This document shows positions 8,506 through 16,904 of a stretch of 64,000 nt of DNA, one piece after another (the first letter of the stretch is position 1; every line of letters starts with the position of its first letter). The translations under genes were made by a program, and so were the position numbers. Origin of the DNA: an uncultured Collinsella sp. (GTDB taxonomy: Bacteria; Actinomycetota; Coriobacteriia; Coriobacteriales; Coriobacteriaceae); the NCBI GenBank assembly GCA_902462065.1, contig CABQAK010000002.1:20750-84749 (forward strand), given 5' to 3'. The notes below the pieces were generated by a model. It did no database searches and was not told where the DNA came from. It saw only the letters and a program-made list of their open reading frames with translations.

Positions 8506-8561
8506 CAAAACATCGGCGTCGCCTTGCTTCGGGAATGCGGCAGATAGAGACGTTCCTTTTT

Positions 8562-8585
8562 TGCCGGCAGTTTGGGACACTCCTT
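8562..8585 (+). repeat. Left 24-bp direct repeat flanking the ATPase gene
   Basis: Starts TGCCGGCAGTTTGG and ends ACACTCCTT. The same 24 bases with one change recur at 10072-10095, beyond the other end of the ATPase gene. Confidence 0.7.
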
Positions 8586-8609
8586 ACGGGGCACCCCCCT
8601 CCACAGCGC

Positions 8610-9911
8610 CTATGCCAGCTTGTCGATTTGCCCAATCTCCCAGAGCGGAATATTGACGAGCGTGCCTTCGTCTCTATATGCCGCTAACGATGTTCTCACG
8701 CAGCGCTCGAGCTTGAACTTCTCGCAGGCAATCCTCAGGCTCTTTGATTTGAGATTCTCTGCCGCCTTGACCTCGAGCGGAAGCACGGTCCCCGCATGGT
8801 CGACGGCAAAGTCAGTCTCTGCATTGCCGGAGGAGGATGACCAATACGCGGGGGTATTGCCTTGGAGCATAAGCTCCTGTGCGACGTATTGCTCGGTCAG
8901 CGAGCCTTTGAACTCCGTAAAAACAGCGGGCCCGTTCAGAACAATGGCTGGCGTGAGGCCGGAGAGTGCTCCGAGGATGCCGGTGTCGATGCAGAACAGC
9001 TTGAAGCCCGAGAGATCCTCGTAGCTTGTGAGCGGTGCTCTTAGGGCGGAAACACGTGGTACCTTATGAACGATTCCATAGTCCATGAGCCACTGGAGGC
9101 TTTCCTCAAAATCGCGTGCGCGCGCCCCGGGACGAAGCGCGCCGTAGACGAACTTCTTGTTTTCCTTTGCGAGCTGGCCGGGAAGGGATTTCCAAACCAG
9201 CCTCATGCGCTCGACGATGCGGGCTGGCGCATGTTTGCCAAAATCGGATTCATAAGCTTCGATGATTTGCTGCTGAAGCCTGCGGGCCTCGATGAAATCG
9301 TGGGAGGCGGCGAAAGCGGAGACAACTTCTGGCATGCCACCGACAACGAGGTATTCCTTGAGCAGGCGCTCGAGCTTTTCGGAAACGTTCGCCAGCAGGT
9401 CCATGTCTGCGGCAAGGATGGCATCTGCGAGCGGATCGCCATCGACGGCACGAACGAACTCGACAAACCCCATGGGGCGCATGGTAAGCTGGTCGATCTT
9501 GCCGACGGGGAACGACTCGTTTTCGCGTCGGAGCGCGAGCCCCATATAGGAGCCGGCTGCCATGATATGGTATTCCGGCGCCAGCTCGTTGAAGTATTTG
9601 AGCGAGGTGATGCCACGCGGTGCCTCTTGGATTTCGTCGAAGATGATGAGCGTGTCTGTCGGCGTTATGGTCTGGCCGCGCAGGAGCTCTATCTGGGAGA
9701 TGATGCGTTTGGGGTCAAGGCTTCCGTCGAACAGCGAACGTGCGCCCGGTTCGAGCATAAAGTCAAAACGGATGACGTTTTGATACTGCTGGCCTGCGAA
9801 TTCGTTGAGAAGCCAGGTTTTTCCCGTCTGGCGGGCCCCCTTAAGCAGGAGGGGCTTGCGGTTTGACCTAGATTTCCAAGCGATGAGTTCGTCCATTAGC
9901 TGTCGCTGCAT
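8610..9911 (-). CDS. AAA-family ATPase with DUF4143 domain
   Basis: Unknown role; 433 residues. The N-terminal AAA_14-type ATPase has Walker A GARQTGKT at residues 25-32 and a Walker B-like LIIFDEIQEAPRG. A winged-helix-like middle precedes the C-terminal DUF4143 nuclease-like domain, which ends with FAVDHAGTVLPLEVKAAENLKSKSL (a restriction-endonuclease-like D..E.K pattern). These proteins are common, often multi-copy genes in gut anaerobes and are usually monocistronic. It interrupts the lac and gal genes, is bracketed by direct repeats and has tandem repeats just upstream, suggesting a mobile or exchangeable cassette. Confidence 0.88.
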   Translation of the reverse strand: MQRQLMDELIAWKSRSNRKPLLLKGARQTGKTWLLNEFAGQQYQNVIRFDFMLEPGARSLFDGSLDPKRIISQIELLRGQTITPTDTLIIFDEIQEAPRGITSLKYFNELAPEYHIMAAGSYMGLALRRENESFPVGKIDQLTMRPMGFVEFVRAVDGDPLADAILAADMDLLANVSEKLERLLKEYLVVGGMPEVVSAFAASHDFIEARRLQQQIIEAYESDFGKHAPARIVERMRLVWKSLPGQLAKENKKFVYGALRPGARARDFEESLQWLMDYGIVHKVPRVSALRAPLTSYEDLSGFKLFCIDTGILGALSGLTPAIVLNGPAVFTEFKGSLTEQYVAQELMLQGNTPAYWSSSSGNAETDFAVDHAGTVLPLEVKAAENLKSKSLRIACEKFKLERCVRTSLAAYRDEGTLVNIPLWEIGQIDKLA

Positions 9912-9957
9912 ACTGCCCCCTAACGATCATGGTTAGTATAAGACCGTCTTGGTCTTT

Positions 9958-10038
9958 CCATCGAAAAATGTGGGAGTAAACCACGTTTTTCCATCGAATA
10001 ATGTGGGAGGTAACCACGTTTTTCCATCGAATAATGTG
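9958..10038. repeat. 33-bp tandem repeat, 2.5 copies, upstream of the ATPase gene
   Basis: Units begin CCATCGAAWAATGTGGG at 9958, 9991 and 10024, exactly 33 bp apart, with TAACCACGTTTTT between. They end about 45 bp upstream of the minus-strand ATPase start, covering its likely promoter. This could be a binding-site array; there are too few units, and no spacers, for CRISPR. Confidence 0.75.
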
Positions 10039-10071
10039 GGGTTTAGGTCGGCACCTGGGGCGCTCCTTCTC

Positions 10072-10095
10072 TGCCGGCAGTTTGGAACACTCCTT
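10072..10095 (+). repeat. Right 24-bp direct repeat flanking the ATPase gene
   Basis: Second copy of the repeat at 8562-8585, same orientation, one mismatch. The two copies delimit a 1,510-bp unit holding the ATPase gene and its promoter repeats. Confidence 0.7.
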
Positions 10096-10133
10096 GTTTT
10101 GGTGCAAATTAGCTACCCTTACACCAATAAAGC

Positions 10134-10165
10134 GGCGCCCGTCGGCGATGTTGCCGGCGGGCGCC
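10134..10165 (-). terminator. Probable terminator after galT
   Basis: Stem GGCGCCCGTCGGC / GCCGGCGGGCGCC with a 6-nt loop, 50 bp past the galT stop on the minus strand. The T-run is weak (TTTATT). Confidence 0.65.
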
Positions 10166-10214
10166 GTGGTCGTGTTGGCGCTATCTGTTGCGTGCGTGCG
10201 TTCGGGCCCGCGCT

Positions 10215-11843
10215 CTATAGCGAGTCGATAAAGCGCTGTTGGGCGGCGCGGCCGGCTTCGTCCCATTTAAAGACGCCGGCGTTGTCGAGCACGTGGCCAA
10301 ACACCACGCCGACCTCCTCGTGCAGGATATCGATGGCGTTGCCGACCGTAAGCTCGTCGGCGCGGCGGGCATAGACATCCTCGGCCCACGCGGCATGGCT
10401 GCGGCAAAGATCATCGCCCTCGAGCGCGCCGGCAAGGTCGTAGCTGGCATCGGCCTTGGCGGCAAGCAGGTGCTCGCGGACAGCGCCGAGTTCGGGAACC
10501 AAGCGCGGCGGCAGAATGGCCAGGCCCATGACCTCGATCAGGCCGATGTTCTCCTTCTTAATGTGATGGTACTCGGCATGCGGGTGGAAAACGCCCAGCT
10601 GATGCTCGTCGGTCGTGATGTTGCAGCGAAGCGCCAGGTAGGCCTCGTAGATTTCGCCGCCGGCGTTGCCGCGGGAGTCTACGCGGCGAATGACGGGCGT
10701 CACGGTGTTGTGCGCCACGCCATCGGCTGTGTGCGCGATGACGCCAACAGACTCATCGCTCCACTCGCGCCAGGCGAGGATAATCTTCTCGGCGGCATCG
10801 AGCAGCTGAGCGCGGTCATGCGAGCGCAGGCGCAGCACCGAGAGTGGCCACTGCAGCACGCTACCGCTGACCTGGTCAAAACCGGGCACGCTAAACTGCG
10901 AGACCTCGGCTGCGTGCATCATGGGGAACTCGTGTGCGCCGCCCTGGAAGTGGTCGTGCGACAAGATCGAGCCGCCCACGATGGGCAGGTCGGCGTTGGA
11001 GCCGATGAAGTAATGCGGGAACAGGTCCACAAAGTCGAGCAGGCAGGTCAGGCCCTTGCGGTCGACGTGCATCGGACGATGCTCGGAGCTCATGGCAATG
11101 CAGTGCTCGTTAAAGTACGCGTACGGGCTGTACTGGAAGCCCCAGCGCTCGCCGTCGAGCTGGATGGGGATAACGCGCAGATTCTGGCGGGCGGGGTGAG
11201 CTCCGCCGTCGGCTGCGGCGGAGCGTCCGGGATAGCCCTCGTTTTCGATGCAGAGCTGGCAGGCGGGATACTTCTCGCCCGTGTTCTTAGCTGCACCTGC
11301 CGCGGCGATATCGCGCGGGTCCTTCTCGGGCTTGGACAGGTTGATGGTGATCTCAAGATCGCCCCAGTTGGTGGGAGTGCTCCATTTGATGTTGCGCGCG
11401 ATGGCGGCACGGCGCACGTAGCCGGCGTCGCAGCACAGGCCGTAGAACCAGTCGGTCGCGGCACGAGGCTCGTTGACGCCCATACGCCCATTGAATTCCT
11501 CGTTTACAACCGAAGGCCTCGGCATGAGCGCGCCCATGATGCGCATGGCGATGCGATCGCGGCCCGACGCCGTGTCCTCGGCAGCACCGTTGGCAACGGC
11601 AGTCTCGGCAAGCGCGGCAAGCGTGCCTTCAAGGTCAAAGTCGGGCAGGGTATCGGGGTGCAAGAGCGAGAGTTTCTCAACCTGGAGTGCCCAGGCCATG
11701 TCGAGTACCGGCCCCGTGGCGCCGATGCACTCGAGAACGGTGTTGTATGCCCAGATGCGATCGTCCTGGCCGATCATCGATCGGTGGATGGCATATTCGA
11801 TGAGGCCCTGCGCGGCCTCGCGCACATCAGTCATTACAGCCAT
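10215..11843 (-). CDS. galT: Galactose-1-phosphate uridylyltransferase (type 2)
   Basis: Leloir enzyme that swaps UMP between UDP-glucose and galactose-1-phosphate. At 542 residues it is of the long Gram-positive type, not the 350-residue enterobacterial type. The nucleotidylated-histidine region is present as ILSHDHFQGGAHEF. The N-terminal region contains a paired-Cys segment (YPACQLCIENEGYPGR). The start at 11843 overlaps the galK stop by 10 bases; an in-frame ATG at 11834 forms a TAATG junction, so either start would be translationally coupled. Together with galK it forms a two-gene operon. Confidence 0.92.
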   Translation of the reverse strand: MAVMTDVREAAQGLIEYAIHRSMIGQDDRIWAYNTVLECIGATGPVLDMAWALQVEKLSLLHPDTLPDFDLEGTLAALAETAVANGAAEDTASGRDRIAMRIMGALMPRPSVVNEEFNGRMGVNEPRAATDWFYGLCCDAGYVRRAAIARNIKWSTPTNWGDLEITINLSKPEKDPRDIAAAGAAKNTGEKYPACQLCIENEGYPGRSAAADGGAHPARQNLRVIPIQLDGERWGFQYSPYAYFNEHCIAMSSEHRPMHVDRKGLTCLLDFVDLFPHYFIGSNADLPIVGGSILSHDHFQGGAHEFPMMHAAEVSQFSVPGFDQVSGSVLQWPLSVLRLRSHDRAQLLDAAEKIILAWREWSDESVGVIAHTADGVAHNTVTPVIRRVDSRGNAGGEIYEAYLALRCNITTDEHQLGVFHPHAEYHHIKKENIGLIEVMGLAILPPRLVPELGAVREHLLAAKADASYDLAGALEGDDLCRSHAAWAEDVYARRADELTVGNAIDILHEEVGVVFGHVLDNAGVFKWDEAGRAAQQRFIDSL

Positions 11844-13039
11844 GCCGCGTAAGCCCCCTTGTCAGAAATCGCGTAGTGGCGGGCAGAGCCCTCGCCAAGC
11901 CAGCCGTTCATCTTGGCAATGAAGGTGTCGACCAGCTCGAGCGGCACGAAGGCCTGGATGGTACCGCCAAAGCCGCCGCCGTGGATACGAACGGCGCCAC
12001 GGCCGTCGAGCACATGCTCGGCAAGAGCAAGCGCGTACATGGAAGGCTGCTCGGCACCCAGTTTGGCAACAACATTCTGCAGGTACATGGCGGAGCTGGC
12101 GCCGGACTCACGCGTCAGGACCAGGAACTGGTCAATGTCGCCGGCGTTCAGGGCCGCCCAGCGCTTATCGACCAGGCCGTTCTCGTACCAGTAATGAACG
12201 GCGCGCAGGCAGGCGCGGTCGCCCAGCTTGGCGCGCAGCTCGGGGAGCTTGGCGTCAAAGTCCGCCACGTTTACCTCGCACAGGCGTGCCTTGCCAAACT
12301 CGGCGGCGACGTCCTGCATCTCGCGCGGAACAGCGGCGTAGTCGTCGGTGGCTGCCACATGGTCGGCGCCAACTTTAACGAGCACGAGCGCATAGCCGTG
12401 ATCCTCAAAGTTGAGCTCGAGCTTCTGGGTCTTAGGCTGAGCCTGGTCCTCAAAGTCCATGTAGGCGAGGCCGCCCAGGCACACGGCAGCTTGGTCCATT
12501 AGACCGCAGGGCTTGCCGTAGTAGTTGTTCTCGGTGCGCTGGCTCATCTGGGCGAGTGCGACGGGTTCAATGGCGGGCGCGCCCCAGAGCGTCTCCATGG
12601 CACGGCCGTACGCGGCCTCGACGGCAGCAGAGCTGGAAAGGCCACCGCCCGAGGGGACGGAGCAGGTGAAGGCGAAGTCGAAGCCGTGGGGCTCAACGCC
12701 CAGAGCAGCGATTTCATGGGCCATGCCGCGGACGAGGCTCGCGGACGTGCCCTTCTCGGACTCCTGAATGTCTAGCGTGTCGAGCGTGATCTCAAACGTA
12801 GGATAGCCCTCGTCGGCGACGCGAACCTTGTTGGTGTCGGTCGCCACGGCTATGCCGTCGACAGCGACATCGAGCGAGCCGGCGATAACATGGCCACCCT
12901 CGTGGTCGGTGTGGTTGCCGCTGATCTCGGAGCGGCCGGGTGCGTGCACGTAGAGCACCTGGCGATCGCCGATGGGGCCAAACTCCTCCTCAAACAGCTT
13001 GGTGAGCGTGGCGAATGTCTTTTCGTCGGGGGTGGTCAT
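11834..13039 (-). CDS. galK: Galactokinase
   Basis: Phosphorylates galactose at C1 using ATP. The 401-residue GHMP kinase has the galactokinase signature GRSEISGNHTDHEGGHV near the N-terminus, the ATP loop PSGGGLSSSAAVE, and the C-terminal motif VRIHGGGFGGTIQAFV. I chose the ATG at 13039, preceded by AAAGGACTCCC, rather than an upstream in-frame start. It is divergent from a LacI-type regulator with three copies of a GTACGTTAAC site in between. galE is not in the window. Confidence 0.94.
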   Translation of the reverse strand: MTTPDEKTFATLTKLFEEEFGPIGDRQVLYVHAPGRSEISGNHTDHEGGHVIAGSLDVAVDGIAVATDTNKVRVADEGYPTFEITLDTLDIQESEKGTSASLVRGMAHEIAALGVEPHGFDFAFTCSVPSGGGLSSSAAVEAAYGRAMETLWGAPAIEPVALAQMSQRTENNYYGKPCGLMDQAAVCLGGLAYMDFEDQAQPKTQKLELNFEDHGYALVLVKVGADHVAATDDYAAVPREMQDVAAEFGKARLCEVNVADFDAKLPELRAKLGDRACLRAVHYWYENGLVDKRWAALNAGDIDQFLVLTRESGASSAMYLQNVVAKLGAEQPSMYALALAEHVLDGRGAVRIHGGGFGGTIQAFVPLELVDTFIAKMNGWLGEGSARHYAISDKGAYAAWL

Positions 13040-13082
13040 GGGAGTCCTTTCCTTGGCGCGCGCGGATGAGTTTTGCGTCGAT

Positions 13083-13283
13083 ATGAGTACGTTAACAACT
13101 TGAAGCGGCATGAACTAAGTGTTCACGATGCCGCACGTTACAGGCTATGTTAACGTACTCATAACACATCGATTGTCACTTTTTGGGAATCTGGTAATCG
13201 GTAGAAATACAGCCGTGAACGGTACTGCCCTATGGACTTATAAAGCAGAAGAGATGCAGATAGAAAAAGTAGAGTACGTTAAC
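13083..13283. promoter_or_regulatory. Divergent galK/regulator control region with three GTACGTTAAC operators
   Basis: The decamer GTACGTTAAC occurs at 13087-13096 and 13274-13283, and inverted as GTTAACGTAC at 13149-13158. The flanking ATGA or AGA is partly shared. Three copies in a 200-bp divergent spacer strongly suggest binding by the LacI-type protein encoded at 13378. The core resembles the AACGTT core of the lac-side operators but is distinct. Confidence 0.65.
13213..13224 (+). promoter_or_regulatory. CCGTGAACGGTA site, perfect consensus
   Basis: CCGTGAACGGTA in the galK/regulator spacer, 14 bp before TATAAA (13239-13244), which could be the -10 of the regulator promoter. Confidence 0.5.
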
Positions 13284-13377
13284 ATGCGTCCGACGATAGC
13301 GGGCCTCGGCGCGGGGTGTATTTCTGCCCGGGTTGGCATGCACGCTATTCAGATCTCGCAAGGGTGAAGGTGATCCT

Positions 13378-14409
13378 GTGGCAAGGCGCCCGTCCAACGA
13401 TACAGGTACGCGTCCGGTCTCCATGGCCGACGTCGCCCGCGCTGCCGGCGTTTCGCAGCAGACGGTTTCGCGCGTCGCCAACGGCTTGCCCAACGTCAAC
13501 GAGCAGACGCGCCAGCGCGTGCGGGCCGCTATGCAAGAGCTCGGCTTTCGTCCGAGTTATGCCGGTCGCTCGCTGCGCGACGGCCGTTACCATTCGGTCG
13601 GCCTGTGCGTCAACGATGTCACCAAGTTTGGTAACCTCTCAATGATCGACGGCATCGCCAGCGCTGCTCGCGAGCATAATTGCGCCATCACGCTGGTCGA
13701 GATGTCCAAGACCGAGGAGTTTTCGCTTGCCGAGGCCACGCGTCGTATGGCTGCGCTGCCCGTGGACGGCATCATCATCGGCATGAGTCGCATGGCGCCC
13801 GATTTTGAGACGTTTGATCCACTGCCGGGCATTGGCACGGTCATCGTTACCATGTACGCACATCCGCGCGTGACCACGGTCGATTCCGACCATTACGGCT
13901 GCTCGCTGTTGCTCATGGATCACCTGTTTGAGCTGGGACACGAGCGGATTCGCTATATTGGTGGCCCGTCGTTCTCGGTCGACGAGCAATTTCGTCGCGC
14001 CGGTTGGCAGGATGCGCTCGAGCGTAAACACATCGAGCCGGCAGAGCCGCTCGAGGGCGATTGGTCTGCCAACAGCGGTTACGAGGCCGGCAGATATCTG
14101 GCCGAGCACGACCACACCATGACGGCGATTTACGCGGCAAACGACCAGATGGCAAACGGCGCCATTGCAGCGCTGCGTGATAGCGGTCTGCGCGTGCCCG
14201 AGGACGTGAGCGTGGTGGGCGTCGATGACTCGCTCGACGACTTTGTCGCACATAACGAGCTCACGACCGTTCGATTTGACTTGCATCAGCGTGGGCGCGA
14301 GGTGTTCGAGCATGCGGTTCCCGAGGCGGGTACGGCGGGCAAAACCGTTGCCATTCGTATTCCCGGCCAGCTCATCATTCGACATAGCACGGCGATACCG
14401 CGCTCATAG
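13378..14409 (+). CDS. LacI/GalR-family transcriptional regulator (gal side)
   Basis: Predicted repressor of galKT, 343 residues from the GTG at 13378, which has GGTGAAGG at the right distance. The HTH is ADVARAAGVSQQTVSRVANG, followed by a sugar-binding domain ending VPEDVSVVGVDDSLDD. It is a close paralogue of the regulator at 1947. The three operators between it and galK point to autoregulation and control of the Leloir genes. The inducer is probably galactose or a derivative, inferred from context. Confidence 0.9.
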   Translation: MARRPSNDTGTRPVSMADVARAAGVSQQTVSRVANGLPNVNEQTRQRVRAAMQELGFRPSYAGRSLRDGRYHSVGLCVNDVTKFGNLSMIDGIASAAREHNCAITLVEMSKTEEFSLAEATRRMAALPVDGIIIGMSRMAPDFETFDPLPGIGTVIVTMYAHPRVTTVDSDHYGCSLLLMDHLFELGHERIRYIGGPSFSVDEQFRRAGWQDALERKHIEPAEPLEGDWSANSGYEAGRYLAEHDHTMTAIYAANDQMANGAIAALRDSGLRVPEDVSVVGVDDSLDDFVAHNELTTVRFDLHQRGREVFEHAVPEAGTAGKTVAIRIPGQLIIRHSTAIPRS

Positions 14410-14538
14410 TTTGTGCTGGTAAACGGCGATTTATCGCATTTCAATAACAATCAGTAAGGATGCCGGCAGATAGCTGTTGGGATGCAGCCGAGTGCTATGA
14501 TAGACGGGCTCTTTTGTCTATCTAGGAGGCTTTGCCTG

Positions 14539-15699
14539 ATGGAGATCACCAAGGATATCCGCTACGTTGGCGTCGACGATCACGACATTGACCTGTTCGA
14601 GGGCCAGTACGATGTGTCCGAGAACGGTATGGCATACAACAGCTACGTTATCTTGGGCGAAAAGATCGCTGTCGCCGATTCGGTCGACGGCGGTTTTGTC
14701 GACGAGTGGCTCGGTAACATCGAAGCCGTGCTCGACGGTCGCACGCCCGATTACCTGGTCGTCCATCACATGGAGCCCGATCACTCCGCTGGCATCGCCG
14801 CCTTTATGGAGCGCTATCCCCAGGCGCAGATTGTGGCCAGCATGGGCGCCTTCCGCATGATGGTCAACTACTTTGGCACCGATTATCCCGAGCGCAAGAT
14901 GGTCGTCAAAGAGGGCGACGTGCTCGACCTGGGCGGCCACAGCCTGACCTTTGTCGGCGCCCCCAACGTGCACTGGCCTGAGGTGCTGTTCTCTTACGAG
15001 TCCACTGATAAGGTGCTCTTTAGCGCCGACGGCTTTGGCAAGTTCGGCGCCAACGATATCGAGGATCCGGAAGGCTGGGCCTGCGAGGCGCGTCGTTACT
15101 ACTTTGGTATCGTGGGCAAGTTCGGCAAGTTTGTGCAGGCCGTGCTTAAGAAGGCCGCCGATCTGGACATCCAGGTTATCTGCCCGCTCCACGGCCCCGT
15201 GCTAACCGAGAACCTGGGCTACTATCTCGACACCTACAACACCTGGTCGAGCTATCAGCCCGAGGACGAGGGAATCACCATTGCCTACGCGAGCGTCTAC
15301 GGCCACCTGAAGGCCGCCGTCGATGAGCTCGCATCTGCGCTCGAGGCCCGCGGCCAGAAGGTCTCCGTTTTTGACTTGGCTCGCGACGACATGGCCGAGG
15401 CCGTTGAGGATGCGTTCCGCTATGACCGTCTGGTACTCGCTTCCATTACCTATCAGGGCGAGATCTTCCCGTTCATGAGCACCTTTATCCACACGCTTGC
15501 CGAGCATGCCTACCAGAACCGTACCGTGGCGCTTGTCGAGGCCGGTTCCTGGGCGCCTGCAGCTGCCAAGGTTATGACCAAGGAGCTCGAGGGCATGAAG
15601 GACATCACCCTGACGCAGAACAAGGTGACTGTCCTGGGTTCGCTCAACGACGCCTCGCGCGCTCAGATCGAGGCCCTCGCTGACGAGCTCTCCAAGTAA
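14539..15699 (+). CDS. fprA: A-type flavoprotein (FprA / rubredoxin:oxygen oxidoreductase-like)
   Basis: Soluble oxygen- or NO-reducing flavodiiron protein, important for anaerobes meeting oxygen. The 386-residue product has an N-terminal metallo-beta-lactamase-like di-iron domain with the ligand motif HHMEPDH (His77, Glu79, Asp81, His82). A C-terminal flavodoxin domain begins at ITIAYASVYGHLKAAV. No rubredoxin domain is fused. The ATG follows CTAGGAGG, and a bidirectional terminator follows. It sits between sugar genes and shares no obvious operator with them. Confidence 0.9.
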   Translation: MEITKDIRYVGVDDHDIDLFEGQYDVSENGMAYNSYVILGEKIAVADSVDGGFVDEWLGNIEAVLDGRTPDYLVVHHMEPDHSAGIAAFMERYPQAQIVASMGAFRMMVNYFGTDYPERKMVVKEGDVLDLGGHSLTFVGAPNVHWPEVLFSYESTDKVLFSADGFGKFGANDIEDPEGWACEARRYYFGIVGKFGKFVQAVLKKAADLDIQVICPLHGPVLTENLGYYLDTYNTWSSYQPEDEGITIAYASVYGHLKAAVDELASALEARGQKVSVFDLARDDMAEAVEDAFRYDRLVLASITYQGEIFPFMSTFIHTLAEHAYQNRTVALVEAGSWAPAAAKVMTKELEGMKDITLTQNKVTVLGSLNDASRAQIEALADELSK

Positions 15700-15722
15700 C
15701 GACACGTTCACTTTTAACGCTC

Positions 15723-15767
15723 AAACCACCACAAAGGGGACAGGCACCTTTGTGGTGGTTTTTGTTT
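15723..15767. terminator. Bidirectional terminator, also a family 3 GGGGACAG hairpin
   Basis: Arms AAACCACCACAAAGG and CCTTTGTGGTGGTTT with GGACAGG in the loop, followed by TTTTGTTT. It lies between convergent fprA and the DeoR gene and can serve both. The loop carries the same GGGGACAG word as repeats at 3632, 42449 and 52860. Confidence 0.85.
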
Positions 15768-16569
15768 AAGCGCCGGCGATGAGGAGATTTGGGCGGGCGT
15801 TGTCGACGATCTCGACGATTGAGGTGGCGACGGCGTGATCGGGGTCACGGTCCATCACGATGGCGTTGACGTCGATTAGCTCGGCAAAGCGGTACATGCC
15901 GCGTCCGTTGACCTTGCTGGCGTCCATGAGGGCAACGCCTTGACGGGCGGCGGAGATCATAGCTGTTTTGGTCTCGGCCATCTGCGGAAAGTCGGTCGTA
16001 AAGCCGCAGCCGGGAACAAAAGCGCCGGGGCACATGACGGCAAGGTCGGCATGGACCATTTGGAGCGCCTGCATGGTGAGCGGTCCGTACAGATAGCGAT
16101 GACCTTTGCGCAGTGCCCCGCCCAGCATGACGACATCGACCGAGGGCATGCTCTCGTCGATGTAATCGGCAATGGTAATGTCGGCCGTGATGACGGTGAT
16201 GCCATCGCGCTGGTCGAGGAGCCGGACAAACTCGAGCGCCGTGGTGCCCGAGTCGACGAGCAGCGTGTCGCCGTCATTGACGAGCTCGATGGCGCTTTGC
16301 GCGATGGCCTGCTTGGCGGCGACATTGACGTTGATACGGCGATCCTGGGTGGATACGGTCAGTCGCTTCTGGAGCGACACAGCGCCACCATGCGTGCGGC
16401 GCAGCTTGCCGGACTCGGCGAGCGCGTCTAGGTCGGCGCGGGCGGTAACGGAGGACACGCCAAAAGTCTGGGCGATTTCTGCCACTTGCACTGAGGCGTT
16501 ATGTTCGAGCATTTCCATAATGGCGGCGCGACGCTCATCGGCGAAAGCTCGGGTTGTTGCATGGGCCAT
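15766..16569 (-). CDS. DeoR-family transcriptional regulator, possible LacR
   Basis: Sugar-phosphate-responsive repressor, 267 residues. The N-terminal DeoR HTH (RRAAIMEMLEHNASVQVAEIAQ...TARADLDAL) is followed by a DeoRC sensor domain with GDTLLVDSGTTALEF and the C-terminal MDASKVNGRGMYRFA motif. It is divergent from the class II aldolase gene with an inverted AGTAAG repeat between. In Firmicutes LacR of this family represses the tagatose-6-phosphate genes, so it may control lacABXC and the aldolase. That assignment is inferred; GlpR- or FruR-like roles are possible. Confidence 0.87.
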   Translation of the reverse strand: MAHATTRAFADERRAAIMEMLEHNASVQVAEIAQTFGVSSVTARADLDALAESGKLRRTHGGAVSLQKRLTVSTQDRRINVNVAAKQAIAQSAIELVNDGDTLLVDSGTTALEFVRLLDQRDGITVITADITIADYIDESMPSVDVVMLGGALRKGHRYLYGPLTMQALQMVHADLAVMCPGAFVPGCGFTTDFPQMAETKTAMISAARQGVALMDASKVNGRGMYRFAELIDVNAIVMDRDPDHAVATSIVEIVDNARPNLLIAGA

Positions 16570-16634
16570 ATCCGCTCCATCATCGTCTGAAATTTGCAGG
16601 AATTGTGTTGAGTCTATTTTCGTTCATTTTCTTT

Positions 16635-16670
16635 TTAAGTAAGAAAACGCCTTTCGATTACTTACTTTTT
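16635..16670. promoter_or_regulatory. Candidate DeoR operator between the regulator and the aldolase gene
   Basis: TTAAGTAAG (16635-16643) faces CTTACTTTTT (16661-16670), giving an inverted AAGTAAG pair 17 bp apart; CTATAAAAG just downstream could be the aldolase -10. The rest of the 335-bp spacer shows no gene. Confidence 0.5.
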
Positions 16671-16904
16671 CTATAAAAGAAAGATGATCAAAGCTCAAAA
16701 CTCAATTTCGAACACGCACGCTCGGGTTCGACCCCTTCCGTTTGCTTTTCAAAAATGAAGGTTGGACCTCGCGCGATGACAATATCTCGCACATGCATAC
16801 CCGCTGAATTTCATACAATGAGCGCAGCAAAACGCAAGGTAAAACACCTTGTGAACAACTACGCCCGATGTCCAGATGCGGGCGAGGGAGAGGAGCAAAC
16901 GCTC

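Noticed and set aside
9958..10038. CRISPR array
   Set aside because: Only 2.5 contiguous 33-bp units without variable spacers and no cas genes.
9868..10266. Minus-strand frame with an 11-residue repeat (HIIRWKNVV-type)
   Set aside because: It is the translation of the 33-bp DNA repeat upstream of the ATPase gene and overlaps the ATPase start; no ribosome site.
10239..11852. 537-codon plus-strand frame
   Set aside because: Shadow of galT; no domain, no ribosome site, and composition typical of the reverse frame of GC-rich genes.
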